A DNA stretch of 64,000 nt, taken from Myotis daubentonii. Its lineage: Eukaryota > Chordata > Mammalia > Chiroptera > Vespertilionidae. The notes below the pieces were generated by a model. That model was not told where the DNA came from and ran no database searches. It saw nothing but the letters and a program-made list of their open reading frames with translations. Below are positions 12,165 through 23,195 of the stretch, piece by piece (position 1 is the first letter of the stretch; every line of letters begins with the position of its first letter). The stretch spans positions 35,591,341-35,655,340 of the forward strand of contig NC_081844.1 of assembly GCF_963259705.1 (NCBI RefSeq). Direction: 5' to 3'. The translations under genes and the position numbers were made by a program.

Positions 12165-12535
12165 GCAAAGGACTGAATGTTTGTGTCCCGCCAAACCCCA
12201 AATTCATATGTTGAAACCTACCCCCCAAGATGATGGTATTAGGAGATGGAGCCTTTGAGAAGTGATTAGGTCATGAGGGTGGGGCTCCCATGAATGGGAT
12301 GAGTGTCCTTATAAAAGAGGCCCCAGAGAGATTCCTCACTCCTTGAGCCATGTCAAGTTACAGTGAAAAGGCAATAGTCTATGAACCAGAAAGTGGGATC
12401 TCACTAGACAGTGAATTTGCAAGGGCCTTCATCTTGGACTTCCTAACCTTTAGAACTCTGAAAGATAAATTTTTGTTCTCTAAAAGCCTATGTATTTTGT
12501 TATAGCAGTCTGAACAAATTATGATACTTAGGAAA
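12165..12535 (+). mobile_element. MaLR LTR (MLT1/MST-like, ERVL class)
   Basis: Contains the ordered landmarks of mammalian MaLR solo LTRs: ggactgaatgtttgtgtccc, tcatatgttgaaacc, gatggtattaggagatgg, tgattaggtcatgagggtgg, ccttataaaagaggcccc, and near the end ttttgttatagcagtctgaac. No internal retroviral sequence adjoins it, so it is a solo LTR fragment. Confidence 0.85.
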
Positions 12536-12674
12536 ATGAGTTTTAGTAACTCATAGGAAAGGACATACTATCACCTGTTATATTCTGGGTTAAAGATGTC
12601 CCTTAAGGAAGAAGGCTTTGTATGCTTTAAAAATGGAATATTTCAAGTTTATTACATATATCAAGAGTTAAAGA

Positions 12675-12880
12675 GCCTGGCCTGTGTGGCTCAGTGGAGT
12701 GTTGTCCCATGCACCAAGAAGGTCGATGGCTCAATTACCAAGTCCAGGCACATGCCAGGTTGTGAGCTTGATTCTCAATAAGCCCGGGATGTGAGGTAGG
12801 CAGCCGAGTGATATTTCTTTCTCATTGATGTTTCTATCTTTCCCTTCCTTACTCTCTAAAATCAATAAAAACATATTAAA
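12675..12880 (+). mobile_element. Diverged VES-like SINE
   Basis: Starts GCCTGGCCTGTGTGGCTCAGTGG and ends with an aaaatcaataaaaacatatt tail. The B box is degraded. A younger SINE follows directly at 12893. Confidence 0.8.
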
Positions 12881-12892
12881 AAATAAAAGATT

Positions 12893-13110
12893 GCCCTAAC
12901 TGGTTTGGCTCAGTGGATAGAGCATTGGCCTGTGGACTGAAAGGTCTTAGGTTCTGTTCCGGTCAAGGACATGTACCTTGGTTGTGGGCACATCCCCAGT
13001 AGGAGGTGTGCAGGAGGCAGCTGATCAATGTTTCTCTCTCATTGATGTTTCTAACTCTCTATCGCTCTCCCTTTCTCTCTGTAAAAAAATCAATAAAATA
13101 TATTTTTTTA
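12893..13110 (+). mobile_element. VES SINE inserted in the tail of another SINE
   Basis: Starts GCCCTAACTGGTTTGGCTCAG and ends caataaaatatatttttttaa. The duplication aaataaragatt flanks it at 12881-12892 and 13111-13122. The target was the A-rich tail of the preceding SINE. Confidence 0.9.
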
Positions 13111-13184
13111 AAATAAGAGATTAAGTATTTTTAAAAAAGGAATTAAATCCAAGTATAGGTTTTAAAAGGAATCCTAATTTATTT

Positions 13185-14080
13185 TTAAAATTGAGATATA
13201 ATTCACATGCCATAAAATTCAGTGTTTTGAGTGTACAATTCAGTAGTTTTTAGTATATTCACAAGGTTGTATAGCCATTACTATCTAATTCCAGAACATT
13301 TTCATTACCCCAAAAAGAAATCTTATACCCATTACAGTCAATCCCTCTTCCCCTTGTCCTCCAGCCCCTGGAAACCATTAACCTAATTTCTGACAACATG
13401 GATTTGCCTTCTGGACTCTTCATAGAAGTGGAATCATATATTATGTGGCCTCTGTATCTGGTTTCTTTCACTTAGCATACTATTTTTCAAGGTTCATCCA
13501 TGTTGTACCATATATCAGTACTTTATTGCATTTTCTTACCCTTGCTTTTTAAATTTTTGGTAAAATATACACGACATAAAATTTACTATTTAACCATTGT
13601 TAAGTGAAAAGTGGCATTAAGTACATTCACATTGTTAAGCAACCATGACCACTATGCTTCTGCAGAACTTTCTCATTGTCTCAAAATGAAAATCTGTTTA
13701 CATTAAACAATAATTTCTCATCTTTTGGCAACCTCTCTTCTACTTTCTGTCTCTATGAATCTGACTACTCTAGGTACTTCATCTAAGTAGAATCCTACAA
13801 CAACATTTGTCTTCTTGAGCCTGGCTTATTTCACTTACCACAGTGCATTCATATTTCATGTTGTAGCTTGTATAAAATTTCCTTCTTTTTCAAGGCTGAA
13901 TGATATTCCACTGTATGGATATACTACCTTTTGCTTAGTCATTCATAAGTCGATGGATATTTGGAATCATATGGTTTTTTGCTACTATGAAGATTCGTGT
14001 ACAATTTTTTGCATGATCATATGCTTTCAATTCTCCTGGGTGGTAGAGACTATTAGATGGAACTGCAGAGGGTTTGATGA
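13185..14080 (-). mobile_element. Old L1 3' end, antisense, internally repeated
   Basis: Two successive versions of the antisense L1 text (ttcacatgccataaaattc at 13201, then a related version from 13555) run into gctgaatgatattccactgtatgg at about 13894. Coding is gone. It contains 13679-13716, repeated exactly inside a SINE at 15745-15782. Confidence 0.65.
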
Positions 14081-14174
14081 GTAATAAACATTGCCCAGAG
14101 ATGGATACTTTGATCATGACCGAGGGATGGACAAGGACCACTGGGATTTTGTGTCTCTTTTAAAGACAGAGTAA

Positions 14175-14388
14175 GGCCGAAACCGGTTTGGCTCAGTGGA
14201 TAGAGCGTCGGCCTGCGGACTGAAAGGTCCCAGGTTCGATTCTGGTCAAGGGCATGTACCTGGGTTGCGGGCATATCCCCAGTGGGAGATGTGCAGGAGG
14301 CAGCTGATCGATGTTTCTCTCTCATCGATGTTTCTAACTCTCTATCTCTCTCCCTTCCTCTCTGTAAAAAATCAATAAAAAAAAAAAA
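14175..14388 (+). mobile_element. VES SINE, full length, young
   Basis: Starts GGCCGAAACCGGTTTGGCTC and closely matches the copy at 2006. A perfect 13-bp duplication aaagacagagtaa lies at 14162-14174 and 14389-14401. Confidence 0.95.
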
Positions 14389-15043
14389 AAAGACAGAGTA
14401 AGAAAATCTTCATTTGTATGAAGGATAGTTGTATCTTGCTAGATAAAAGCATAAAGTTGTTCCTGTAACAACTTGAATAAGGATGTATGTGGATGCTAAG
14501 TAGCCAAATGGTTGAACTGTGTTGGTTATTAAGCTATTGTCTCTCAGATCCAAACTCACCTTTCTGTATTCTACTTTGTGAGTAGAGAAGGCTGGGTCTC
14601 TATAAATCGTATTTCTCCTTTGATAGCTGACTCCCTGTTAAATGTTGCCAATGGGGAAGAGGGTACTAGAGGGAAACTAAGGTAGAAGAGCCTTACTCCT
14701 TTGTTTCCTTGCTGTTCCTGGCAGCAGCATCCTAACTCTTGACCCCGGCAGCAGAAGTTAATTCCAGGGTCTAATTTTTTCCACACTTCCAGAACCATCA
14801 CACTTCCTCAGATGTATAGGAATCAGATGGTTGCTATCTACTCTGTTCCTCCGAAGTCTGGGTCCCCTGTAGGGCTGGTCCCAGCCCCACGGGGTCCTTC
14901 TTCTGAACTTCTGAGGTATCAGTAAAGCTGGAAAAAGCTATTTCCTGCAGTTCTATTTCCATGGCACCTCAGTGTTCCCTTTTTGTCTTTTCTGTTTTCC
15001 AGTATTTGTTTAACCAGTTCTATTTATTTAATGTAATTATGTC

Positions 15044-15220
15044 TGGGCCTTGGCTGGGTAGCTCAGTAGGTTAGAGTGTCATCTGATATGCCAAGATTGC
15101 CAGAACATATAAGAAGCAACCAATGAATGCATAAATAAATGGAACAGCAAATTGATGTTTCTCTCTCTCTTTCCCTTCCTCTTCCTCTCTAAAATCAATA
15201 AATAAAAAATTTAAAAACAT
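15044..15220 (+). mobile_element. Older tRNA-derived SINE
   Basis: Head TTGGCTGGGTAGCTCAGTAGG and tail aaaatcaataaataaaaaat. The duplication taattatgtc lies at 15034-15043 and 15221-15230. The body is shorter than VES. Confidence 0.8.
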
Positions 15221-15431
15221 TAATTATGTCCATTAAAATAACTGGTCTAATTTCTATTTTCCTGACAACCATAACTGATAAAGTACCAAAAAACTTCTCA
15301 GGCTATGAGCAATCATCACTGATTACCTTACATCTAAACTGAATTCTTTGGGCTCTATGATAACATAACATATTATACAAGTATATTTTATCTGTTTCAA
15401 ATATAGAAGTAAGTATATTTTAAATGGTTAC

Positions 15432-15467
15432 CCATTTTCCAAGTAGAGCTCTTCTTTCTTCAAATAC
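15432..15467 (-). CDS. FBXO16: FBXO16 36-nt micro-exon, residues 34-45
   Basis: On the minus strand an acceptor (tttattgtag) is followed by exactly 36 nt encoding VFEERRALLGKW, then a donor (gtaacc). This is the peptide that joins the start-codon exon (ending ...LLNDR) to the F-box exon (starting FDKW) in the human protein as I remember it. The exon is phase 0 on both sides, so skipping it would delete 12 residues without a frameshift. Nothing about its flanks is repetitive. It is far too short for ORF-based detection and was found by matching the expected peptide. Confidence 0.93.
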
Positions 15468-15699
15468 CTACAATAAATTAAAAATAATGGAATGATTTCA
15501 TAATTCATGGTTCAAAATACCCATTACAAGAAAGATAGCATTAAAGTATCTATAAATAAGTAGTCTTTTCATTGTGTCAACTGAATATAAAAAGATTTCA
15601 TTCTTGAGAAGGTACTTTACTTGTTTTTAACTTGGGCAAGGTATCTTTTTTATCAGTTTCTGCACGTGGAATAATTCATCTTAAAGAAGTAATAATTTT

Positions 15700-15866
15700 A
15701 CCTGGCCACATATGAGAGGCAACCTATCAATGTTTTTCTCATCATCTCAAAATGAAAATCTGTTTACATTAAACAATAATTTTCTCTCTTACTCTCTCTC
15801 CCTCCCTCTCTTTCTAAACTCAATAAACATATTCTTGGGTGAGAACTAAAAAAAAAAAAAAAAAAG
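15700..15866 (+). mobile_element. Degenerate SINE carrying a foreign 38-bp patch
   Basis: Reads as a worn SINE head (acctggccacatatgagagg) and a tail of C/T-rich sequence with ctcaataaacatattc and poly-A. The expected middle is replaced at 15745-15782 by a segment identical to 13679-13716 of the L1 fragment 2 kb away. Confidence 0.6.
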
Positions 15867-15905
15867 TAATACTTTTTTTAAAGAGAAGAAATTAGAAAAT
15901 AATGA

Positions 15906-16130
15906 GCCATGGCCAGTGTGGCTTAGTTGGTTGAGCACTGTCCCATGCACTGAGAGGTCACCGGTTTGATTCCCAGACAGGGCACATGCCCCAGTTGCAA
16001 GCTTAATCCCCAGTAGGGGGTGTGCAGGAAGCAGCTGATCAATGTTTCTCTCTCATTGAAGTTTCTCTCCTTCTCCCTCTCTCTATCTTAAAAAAAAAAA
16101 TCAATACAAATATATATATATATATTTAAA
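15906..16130 (+). mobile_element. VES-like SINE
   Basis: Head GCCATGGCCAGTGTGGCTTAG, recognisable B box (ggtttgattccc), VES body, and tail with a (TA)n run at 16112-16124. Confidence 0.85.
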
Positions 16131-16714
16131 AGAATGAAACTGTAAAGTGAAATCAACATCAGAATTTGAAAGATGAAAAAACTGTCAAAGAAAACACAGT
16201 AAAATGGAGCTCTTCCCCCCAAATATTTCAGTATCAATAGTTTGAGAACTTATGAAATTTATGAACAAGCAGCTCTATTTTTATGTCAGTGTACACACAT
16301 ATTAGTAGGTTTCCGTGTACTTATTATGCATCTCTGTGCTTACAACTCAGTGTTTAACTGTATATGTTTGTTGTTGTATAGTATTTAGGACAGAAATCAT
16401 GTATTATTCATCTTTCCATCTCCAGTATAGAGTGTTATACACAGGATATCACAGGTACTCATGTTTAATGGATTAAATGAATGTGGCAATGAAAGTGACA
16501 ATGAATATACTTATGGATATATTGGTACATGTGAATTATTTAGCTATTGATGTAGAGGTGTTTTTCTGAGCATCAGTGACTAGTATATGTGTATCTGAAT
16601 GAGTGAAGAAGGGAACACTAATGTGAGAATGTCTGGCAGGAAACTATGGAGAGAGGAAACAAGAAAAAGTAATAAACAGATGTAAGTGTCTCTCTCACTC
16701 CCACACATGCACCC

Positions 16715-17025
16715 TGTTAGCTTTCAAAATTGGAATCATTTTGAAGGTTGCCAGATGGGAAGGGGTTTGGGAGGATGGATGAAAAAGGTAAAGGGATTAA
16801 GAGGTACAAATTGGTTGTTACATAATAGGCATTTGCATGTAAAATACACATAGGGAATATAGTCCATAATATTCTAATAACTATGTAGGGTGTAAGATTT
16901 ATTTGGATGATCAGTTAGTAAGTTATATAATGTCTAATTAATGGGGTGTACACTTGAAACTAATATGTTACTGTATGTCAACTGTAATTGAAAAATAAAA
17001 AAATGATTTAAAATTAAAAAATTGG
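16715..17025 (+). mobile_element. L1 3' end fragment
   Basis: Contains text I associate with laurasiatherian L1 3' ends: gggattaagaggtacaaattgg, then ggggtgtacacttgaaact, then tgtatgtcaactgtaattg, ending in an A-rich tail (aaaaataaaaaaatg). The family name is from memory. Confidence 0.55.
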
Positions 17026-18269
17026 AATCAACGTTTTTCCCTTCTCCTTAGCACTACCTATATTGTCTGGTACTGCAAGAACTTTCCTACTAGAAGAGTA
17101 ACTAAGGCCTATTCCCTTTTTGTAGAGGAGGACGAGGAGTTGGCTTTATGCTTCTAATGGATCACACTTTCCTTCCTTTTTTACTCTCAACTCTAGTTTC
17201 AAAGGGCATACAAAATGAGGACTGAAATAATTGGTTCAACCACAACCCCGAGGCCAGCGAAATGTCAGTTCTGCTCTTGGTTGGAGAATCTCATACATCA
17301 CAGGTAGGCTTTCTTTGCACATTAAAGAAGAAAAAGGATGTCCTTTTCTCCTCCCCACTAATTCACTGGCACCTGAGCTACTAGGACCCTCAAATAAACT
17401 CAGAATTTCTAGGTGAAAACAGAAGCGTACCTATAGAATACAGAAGATTCAAAAATCTGGATTTAAATATTTCCTGAACTCTTCTCCTCCCTGTAACCAA
17501 ATCCAATCAGTCATCTATCACCCAAACCAAATTGTTAGCACCACCACTTTTCTGATGCCCAGTGACCTAACTCCTCCCAGCTCATATCCCATGTACAGCG
17601 CATGCTCCACTTGGTCTCTACAGGGTTTGCTATGGCTCTCTAGTTGTTTCTGTTCATTTTATCTTTCCATGTAGATTACAACCACTCTCTCTACATACTC
17701 CACAGGTTCTGTGGCAGGCCCTCCAAAAACACTTGCTAATTGAACAATAACAGCAAAAAGCTTCGAAAGTCATAGAATTTTAGTGCTCAGAGAAATCCTA
17801 GAGATATTTTTGCCCAATTTCCTTGTTTTATAGCGGTCAACCAGCGGCCCAAAGGGGGTTACACTTACAGATTTTTAAAAATCACGGTTTCCACACTGTT
17901 CAGTTCAACTCTGTATTTGTTTCCTCCCTAGAACCTTGGTCTTCCCTGTCTTGACTTCCAGTTCAACATGCTTTGGGCTTTCAAAAGGAGGATGGGCTGA
18001 CCATCATGGTGGCCAGTGACAATCAGGAGCATTGGAAACAAAGGGGCACTGACTTGAAGGTCCAGGAGAATCGGCGAGAAGTAGCAGAAAGGGAGTAGGG
18101 TGGGAGGTGGAGAGTGTTATTCAGGCTAAAACAATAGTTTTTAGAGGGCCAACCACCAATCCTAAGCAGGGTCCAAGGGATAATGGAGAAAATAAAATGA
18201 AATAAAAATCGCTAAGAGAGTCACTTAAAATAGAGTCAGAGGCTATTAAGGATTGAGGCTTATGAACAA

Positions 18270-18690
18270 GATTCTTGTGCCTCAGTTCTCAGAGCTGCGT
18301 TTATATGGCTAAAACTGTTGCTAAACTACCTCATGGCTGAGCTATAAGCATCCTGGAGCTGAAAACATCTTGGAACAACTGCTACTTGGACACATACACT
18401 AGTAGACTTTACTTACTTCCTTGTCGTTTCTGCTTTCCCCATTTACATATTGGAACTAACCAATCCCTGTGAACCTAGCCAGCAATCCTTTATTTGCATG
18501 AAAGAATTATATTTTGTGGATTTGTGTGTGTTTTTTTCTTCTTGTTCTTCTTCTTTTTTTTTTTTTTAAATAAACCCTGCCTTTGCCTGCTCTCTCCAGA
18601 GTGCAGTTTGGGTTGCTACCTGAATCTGTGCCTATCAGATTGCAATCTTTTTGCTCAAATAAATGCTTTTTGCTCAGCAATGTTTTTCAT
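18270..18690 (+). mobile_element. Possible solo LTR
   Basis: The segment has a U3/R/U5-like order: unique sequence, then cctgctctctccagagtgcag, then gattgcaatc and an AATAAA signal at 18658-18663 followed by a T-rich end. Imperfect 55-bp direct repeats lie just outside (18124-18177 and 18690-18744). No terminal TG/CA pair is convincing. Confidence 0.3.
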
Positions 18691-19221
18691 GCTAAAACAA
18701 TGAGTCTTTAAAGGGCCAACGATCAAGCCTAAGCAGGGGTCAAGCAAATCCAGTTTTTTATCAAAAGGCATCTAGACCCAAGTAGAAACTGACGGGAGTG
18801 AATTGGGAGTGAAAACATTAAATGAGTTGAAATCTGGTTCTGACTCTACCCTTGACAAGAAATATAATTTGGGACAAATTAGTTAATTGTCAAGTCCTTA
18901 GTCAGAGTCTTATAGTCCCTGGTTGGAGCAAGTCTTCATTTAGAAGATTTGCAATCATGTTCTGCATCTTAAAAGAGCTGGAAAACAAAGTATCAATTCA
19001 AAATGGAAATATAAAAATGGATCTTTTTTCTTTGCAGAATATTTATAACACAATTTGCTTAGATCCTGCTGTTAAATCAAAATCCTTTGTTGTTATTTCA
19101 GTCTATTGATACTGCAGTTACATATTTCACTGTGTGACATCATTACAGTGCGGGAATAAGAAATGTAGGGGCTCCTCAATGATGATTGATGGTAACTAGG
19201 TGCTTTTCTCAGAACACCCTT

Positions 19222-19427
19222 CTTTAAAAAAATTATTGATTTCAGAAAAGAAGGGAAGGGAGAGAGAGATAGAAACCTCAATGATCAGAATCATTGATTG
19301 GCTGCCTCCTGCACATCCCCCACGGGGAGTCGAGCCTGCAACCTGGGCATGTGCCCTGACCAGGAATCGAACCGTGACCTCCTGGTTCATAGGCCAATGC
19401 TCAACTAATGAGCCACACTGGCTAGGC
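19222..19427 (-). mobile_element. VES SINE
   Basis: Minus strand starts CTAGCCAGTGTGGCTCATTAG. A perfect 15-bp duplication tctcagaacaccctt lies at 19207-19221 and 19428-19442. Confidence 0.92.
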
Positions 19428-19869
19428 TCTCAGAACACCCTTTTAAAATGTACTGTACTACATCTGTGAACCATACTCAAAAGAAATGTTGGTTACTTTC
19501 AATTCAAATACTAGATGGCCAAGAAATGCATATACTTTCAAAACATTCCTCCTCTCAAAATTCACAGTGCATGAATTATTTTGAAATCTGTTACATTTGT
19601 CTATGTTGATAACGCTGTTTTCCTAGGCATCTCAATTTGAATTCAATCTTTCTGCTTAAAGCTTGCAATGAAGTTAAAATCCTGTGACTCTTATTTTAGT
19701 CTGGAATAGTTACATATTTCACATTTTACTACAGAATAGAAGAAAATTAAAACAAAAAACAGGGCCTCAAAATTACACACTGATCATTGGTGACAAGTGC
19801 CCTGTTTTATAAATGTAGAAAACCCCTTGAAATTATTGTATGGACACTTTCACATCACCAGCTGTGAAA

Positions 19870-20140
19870 ATCACCCGAGGATATTTTTTTCCATTGATTT
19901 GTGGAGTTTTTTTAGAGAGACTGGAAGGGAGTGGGGGAGGAGAGGAGAAAAAGAGAGAGAGAGAGAAAGAGAGAAACATTGATGTGAGAGAGACACATCA
20001 ACTGGTTGCCACCTGCACACACTCTGTTTGGGGCCAGGATCTAACCTGCAACCTAGGTAGTGCTCTTGACTGGGGATTGAACCCAAGATCCTTCGTTGCA
20101 AGGGCCAACGCTATAACCACTGACCCATGCCAGTTAGGGC
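19870..20140 (-). mobile_element. tRNA-derived SINE, older bat subfamily
   Basis: Minus strand starts GCCCTAACTGGCATGGGTCAG. The distal part carries the complement of ccattgatttgtggag and a purine-rich run (19948-19972), as in the elements at 5184, 55637 and 61496. Confidence 0.8.
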
Positions 20141-21534
20141 TTGGCGTCTATTTTTAATTCCTTTCATGCAGTCAGAATGCTAGGCCTGAAAGGGATCTTC
20201 AAGGTCATCTGATCCAACCTAATCATTTCATAAAGGAGGACAGTAAAGACCAGAGAAGGTAAGGTGCTCCAGCATGGGGGAAATTATTGGAACAGCATTT
20301 CTTTTAGGTTCAGAGAGGCAAAGGGTCAAATCCAGGCTAAGGAAGGAGGGATACAGACACAAGAAGGTGAGAGTCAATGGAGGGAGCTTCCAGGGTGACC
20401 CCATGTCTTGTGCTTCAGGAACCATAGCAGGCACTGGAGACAGAGAGAAAAGATAGAACCTCAACTCCTGACATATTGGTCGGAAATAGTGATGAGAGCA
20501 AAGAAAAGCAAGCAGGAAGAGGCTTCCCAGAGAAAATGATATTTGATTGACTCTCCCAGAAGGCAATGAGGAGAGTATATATGCAAAGGTGTGGAGGTGT
20601 GAGAGAGATGGCTTACCTGGGGGCCCCACTCAGGTGGCCTGGATATAGGATGAGAGGAAGCTGTGGCAGGGGTTGGAACTGGGTGGCTGGCTGAGGCCAA
20701 CTCATGAGGGGTCCTCAATGCTATGCATGGGGGTTTGGAATTTACTCTTCAGAGTGGGGCCTTTTATTAGTTTTATGTAACAGGATTAGATTAGTATTTT
20801 AGAAATATTATTCTGGGATCAAAATAGAAAATGGATTAATAGGGACAGAGGCAGTGAAACCCGTTAGGGGGTTATTACAATGCACCAGGCAAAGGGTGAT
20901 GAGCGTGTGAACTGAGAATGTGGAGCTGGAGATATATGTAAATGAAGAAAGGAGCCTGGGTGATGAGCTCTAGGAGGAAGGCTCCTAGAACTTGAAAATG
21001 AATTGGATATGGAGGTGGAAGGGAGCTGGAAGACACGCCTCCCTGGGCCTCTCACACTCCTAAATGTCTTGGAATATCAAGAATGCAAGGCCCTGACCAA
21101 CATTTCTCCAAGTTTTGTTTATAGGAAGGCAAACTTGAGTAATGCAGTACTCTCTCCCTTTGGGACCAAGAGCAGGCCTGTTTACAATAAAAGCAGTGGA
21201 TTCTCTGGCCTCAGAGCTCCTCAGCTGTGACACAAACCCAAGGTGTGTGTAGTATTTACCTGGGCCCGCTGCATCGCTCCTGTCAGACAAGGCAGGCAAG
21301 GAGACCGTCACAAGCATGATGCTCATGCTTCACTGTGAGTGATAAAGTTCTTTGTCTCTGACCCCAGACTCTTGCGTCTTTTACTGTGAAACTGTAGTGT
21401 CTTCTATGCCATACGTAACAGGCTTCGTTATTAGCTTGTAAACTGGGGGAAACCAAATTCCAGACCAACAGAGAGAAGGAAGAGGTCTGGCTTAAGTGAG
21501 TTGGAGTGAAGTGGGACTTGGTGTTTCACTAGAT

Positions 21535-21746
21535 CAGTGGTCGGCAAACTCATTAGTCAACAGAGCCAAATATCAACAGTACAACGATTGAAATTTCTTT
21601 TGAGAGCCAAATTTTTTAAACTTAAACTATATAGGTAGGTACATTGTTATTAACTTAATTAGGGTACTCCTAAGGCTTAGGAAGAGCCACACTCAAGGGG
21701 CCAAAGAGCCGCATGTGGCTCGCGAGCCGCAGTTTGCCGACCACAG
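21535..21746 (+). mobile_element. hAT MITE (CAGTGGTCGGCAAACT family)
   Basis: Inverted termini CAGTGGTCGGCAAACT and GTTTGCCGACCACAG. The flanks are degraded (cactagat on the left, ctaggg-type on the right), so no clear duplication remains. It is nearly identical to 22601-22792, except that the latter lacks about 25 internal bases. Confidence 0.85.
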
Positions 21747-21883
21747 CTAGGGGAAGGAACTAATGTGTAGGAGCAAGATAATGAGGACAGTTTTGCTGCT
21801 TTTACTGCCAACTAGTGTGGTCCTCATAATAGTACAGTTGCTCCTGGAACAATGAGGGGTTTAGGGACACTGACCCCCTACAC

Positions 21884-22111
21884 CAGTGATGGCGAACCTT
21901 TTGAGCTCGCCGTGTCAGCATTTTGCAAAACCCTAACTTAACTCTGGTGCCGTGTCATATATAGAAATTTTTGATATTTGGAACCATAGTAAAACAAAGA
22001 TTTTTGATATTTATTTTATATATTTAAATGCCATTTAACAAAGAAAAATCAACCAAAAAAATGAGTTTGCGTGTCACCTCTGCCTTGCGTGTCATAGGTT
22101 CGCCATCACTG
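21884..22111 (+). mobile_element. hAT MITE (CAGTGATGGCGAACC family)
   Basis: Inverted termini CAGTGATGGCGAACC and GGTTCGCCATCACTG. A perfect 8-bp duplication ccctacac lies at 21876-21883 and 22112-22119. Non-coding; the interior is A/T-rich. Confidence 0.93.
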
Positions 22112-22371
22112 CCCTACACAGTCTAAAATCCATGTATAAATGGACCTGCACAGTTCAAACATGTGTTGGTCAAGTCACCTGTACTGATTATAGGAGCTCA
22201 CAGACCTGTTGGTAAATTCTGCCCCTACCTGAAGCAGGAACAGAAATCCCCAGAGATTGGTATGATACCCCAGCATGATATTCAGCTTCCCCCCCTTTGC
22301 AATCCTTTGTTTGGTGTATTCTAATAGTGCCTCCTCAGAATGCAAGTCATAAATAAGTTCTTATTTATTTA

Positions 22372-22600
22372 TATTTTTATTGACTTAAAAAATTTTTTTT
22401 TATTAATTTCAGAGAGGAAGGGAGAGGGAGATAGAGATAGAAACATTAATGTTGAGAGAGAATCATTGAACAGCTGCCTCCTGCACGCCTCCTACTGAGA
22501 TCGAGCCCAAAACCCAGGCATGCACCCTTGACCAGAATCGAACCTGGGACCCTTCAGTCTGCAGGCTGATGCTCTATCCACTGAGCCAAACCAGCTAGGG
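22372..22600 (-). mobile_element. VES SINE, target of a hAT insertion
   Basis: Minus strand starts CCCTAGCTGGTTTGGCTCAG. The A/T-rich tail lies at about 22372-22410. The first bases of the SINE (complement of agctaggg, 22593-22600) are duplicated as the hAT target at 22793-22800. Confidence 0.88.
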
Positions 22601-22792
22601 CAGTGGTTGGCAAACTCATTAGTCAACAGAGCCAAATATCAACAGTACGACGATTGAAATTTCTTTTGAGAGCCAAATTTGTAGGTACATTGTTATTAAC
22701 TTAATTAGGGTACTCCTAAGGCTTAGGAAGAGCCACACTCAAGGGGCCAAAGAGCCGCATGTGGCTCGCGAGCCACAGTTTGCCGACCACGG
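22601..22792 (+). mobile_element. hAT MITE inserted at a SINE 5' end
   Basis: Starts CAGTGGTTGGCAAACT and ends GTTTGCCGACCACGG. Duplication agctaggg / ggctaggg, 7 of 8 matching. Same family as 21535-21746. Confidence 0.9.
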
Positions 22793-22800
22793 GGCTAGGG

Positions 22801-22865
22801 TGATTTATTTTCTTTAGAGACAGAGAAAGAGGAAGTAGGAGAGAAAGAGGGGAAGGATAAACGGA

Positions 22866-22920
<55 letters not shown>

Positions 22921-23036
22921 TGTCCCACTTATTTATATATTCACTGGTTGATTTCTTGTATGTGCCCTGACCAGGGATCAAACCCACGATCTTGGCATAT
23001 CAGGATGATGCTCCAACTGAGCTACCTGGCCAGGGC
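22801..23036 (-). mobile_element. Older SINE with an expanded (GA)n tract
   Basis: Minus strand starts GCCCTGGCCAGGTAGCTCAG with a good B-box region. The body is dominated by a 46-bp (GA)n run at 22870-22915. Confidence 0.75.
22870..22915. repeat. (GA)n microsatellite
   Basis: Uninterrupted GA dinucleotide run of about 23 units inside a SINE. Confidence 0.97.
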
Positions 23037-23096
23037 AATACTTTTTTCCCCCTTTGAGGCATGAATGCAACTAATAAAATAGCTCTGGTCACTTAC

Positions 23097-23195
23097 CCGG
23101 TCGTTCAAAAGCTTATGGTTTAAGGGTGTCCAGGTACTCATCTTTGTCTGCATTTTGGGACCATCCGTGCTTTTTGGAGGTGCAAATGCCATCAT
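23097..23195 (-). CDS. FBXO16: FBXO16 start-codon exon, residues 1-33
   Basis: First coding exon of F-box only protein 16. The minus strand has a double start (ATGATG, 23195-23190), then codes MMAFAPPKSTDGPKMQTKM followed by STWTPLNHKLLNDR, and ends at the strong donor gtaagt (from 23096). That is 99 nt, 33 codons, phase 0 at the donor. It matches the N-terminus of human FBXO16 as I remember it, with a few conservative changes (PPKS, NHKLL). The first ATG is chosen because it begins the known protein. An acceptor-like TTTTTCTTATAG on the minus strand would place the exon start at 23214, leaving a 19-nt untranslated piece. The segment is N-terminal to the F-box and has no recognised domain of its own. 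Confidence 0.95.

Larger units (their letters stand above)
4166..15431 (-). other. FBXO16: FBXO16 intron, 11.3 kb, repeat-rich
   Basis: Intron between the F-box exon and the 36-nt micro-exon. It contains eight SINEs, a hAT MITE split by a 1.2-kb Helitron (6063-7493), a MIR split by a Helitron (7905-8390), antisense L1 fragments and a MaLR LTR (12165-12535). The stretches 4166-5183, 8391-9143 and 10561-11679 show only A/T-rich unique-looking sequence with homopolymer runs (poly-C near 4880). I recognise nothing there. Confidence 0.7.
15468..23096 (-). other. FBXO16: FBXO16 intron, 7.6 kb, repeat-rich
   Basis: Between the start-codon exon and the micro-exon. It holds seven SINEs, an L1 3' end (16715-17025), a possible LTR (18270-18690) and three hAT-type elements at 21.5-22.8 kb. 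The stretches 17030-18120, 18750-19200, 20145-21530 and 22120-22370 look like old, unassignable intron sequence. About 20165-20260 resembles an ancient mammalian repeat (gatcttcaaggtcatctgatccaacc). About 21330-21400 is LTR-like but too weak to call. Confidence 0.65.
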
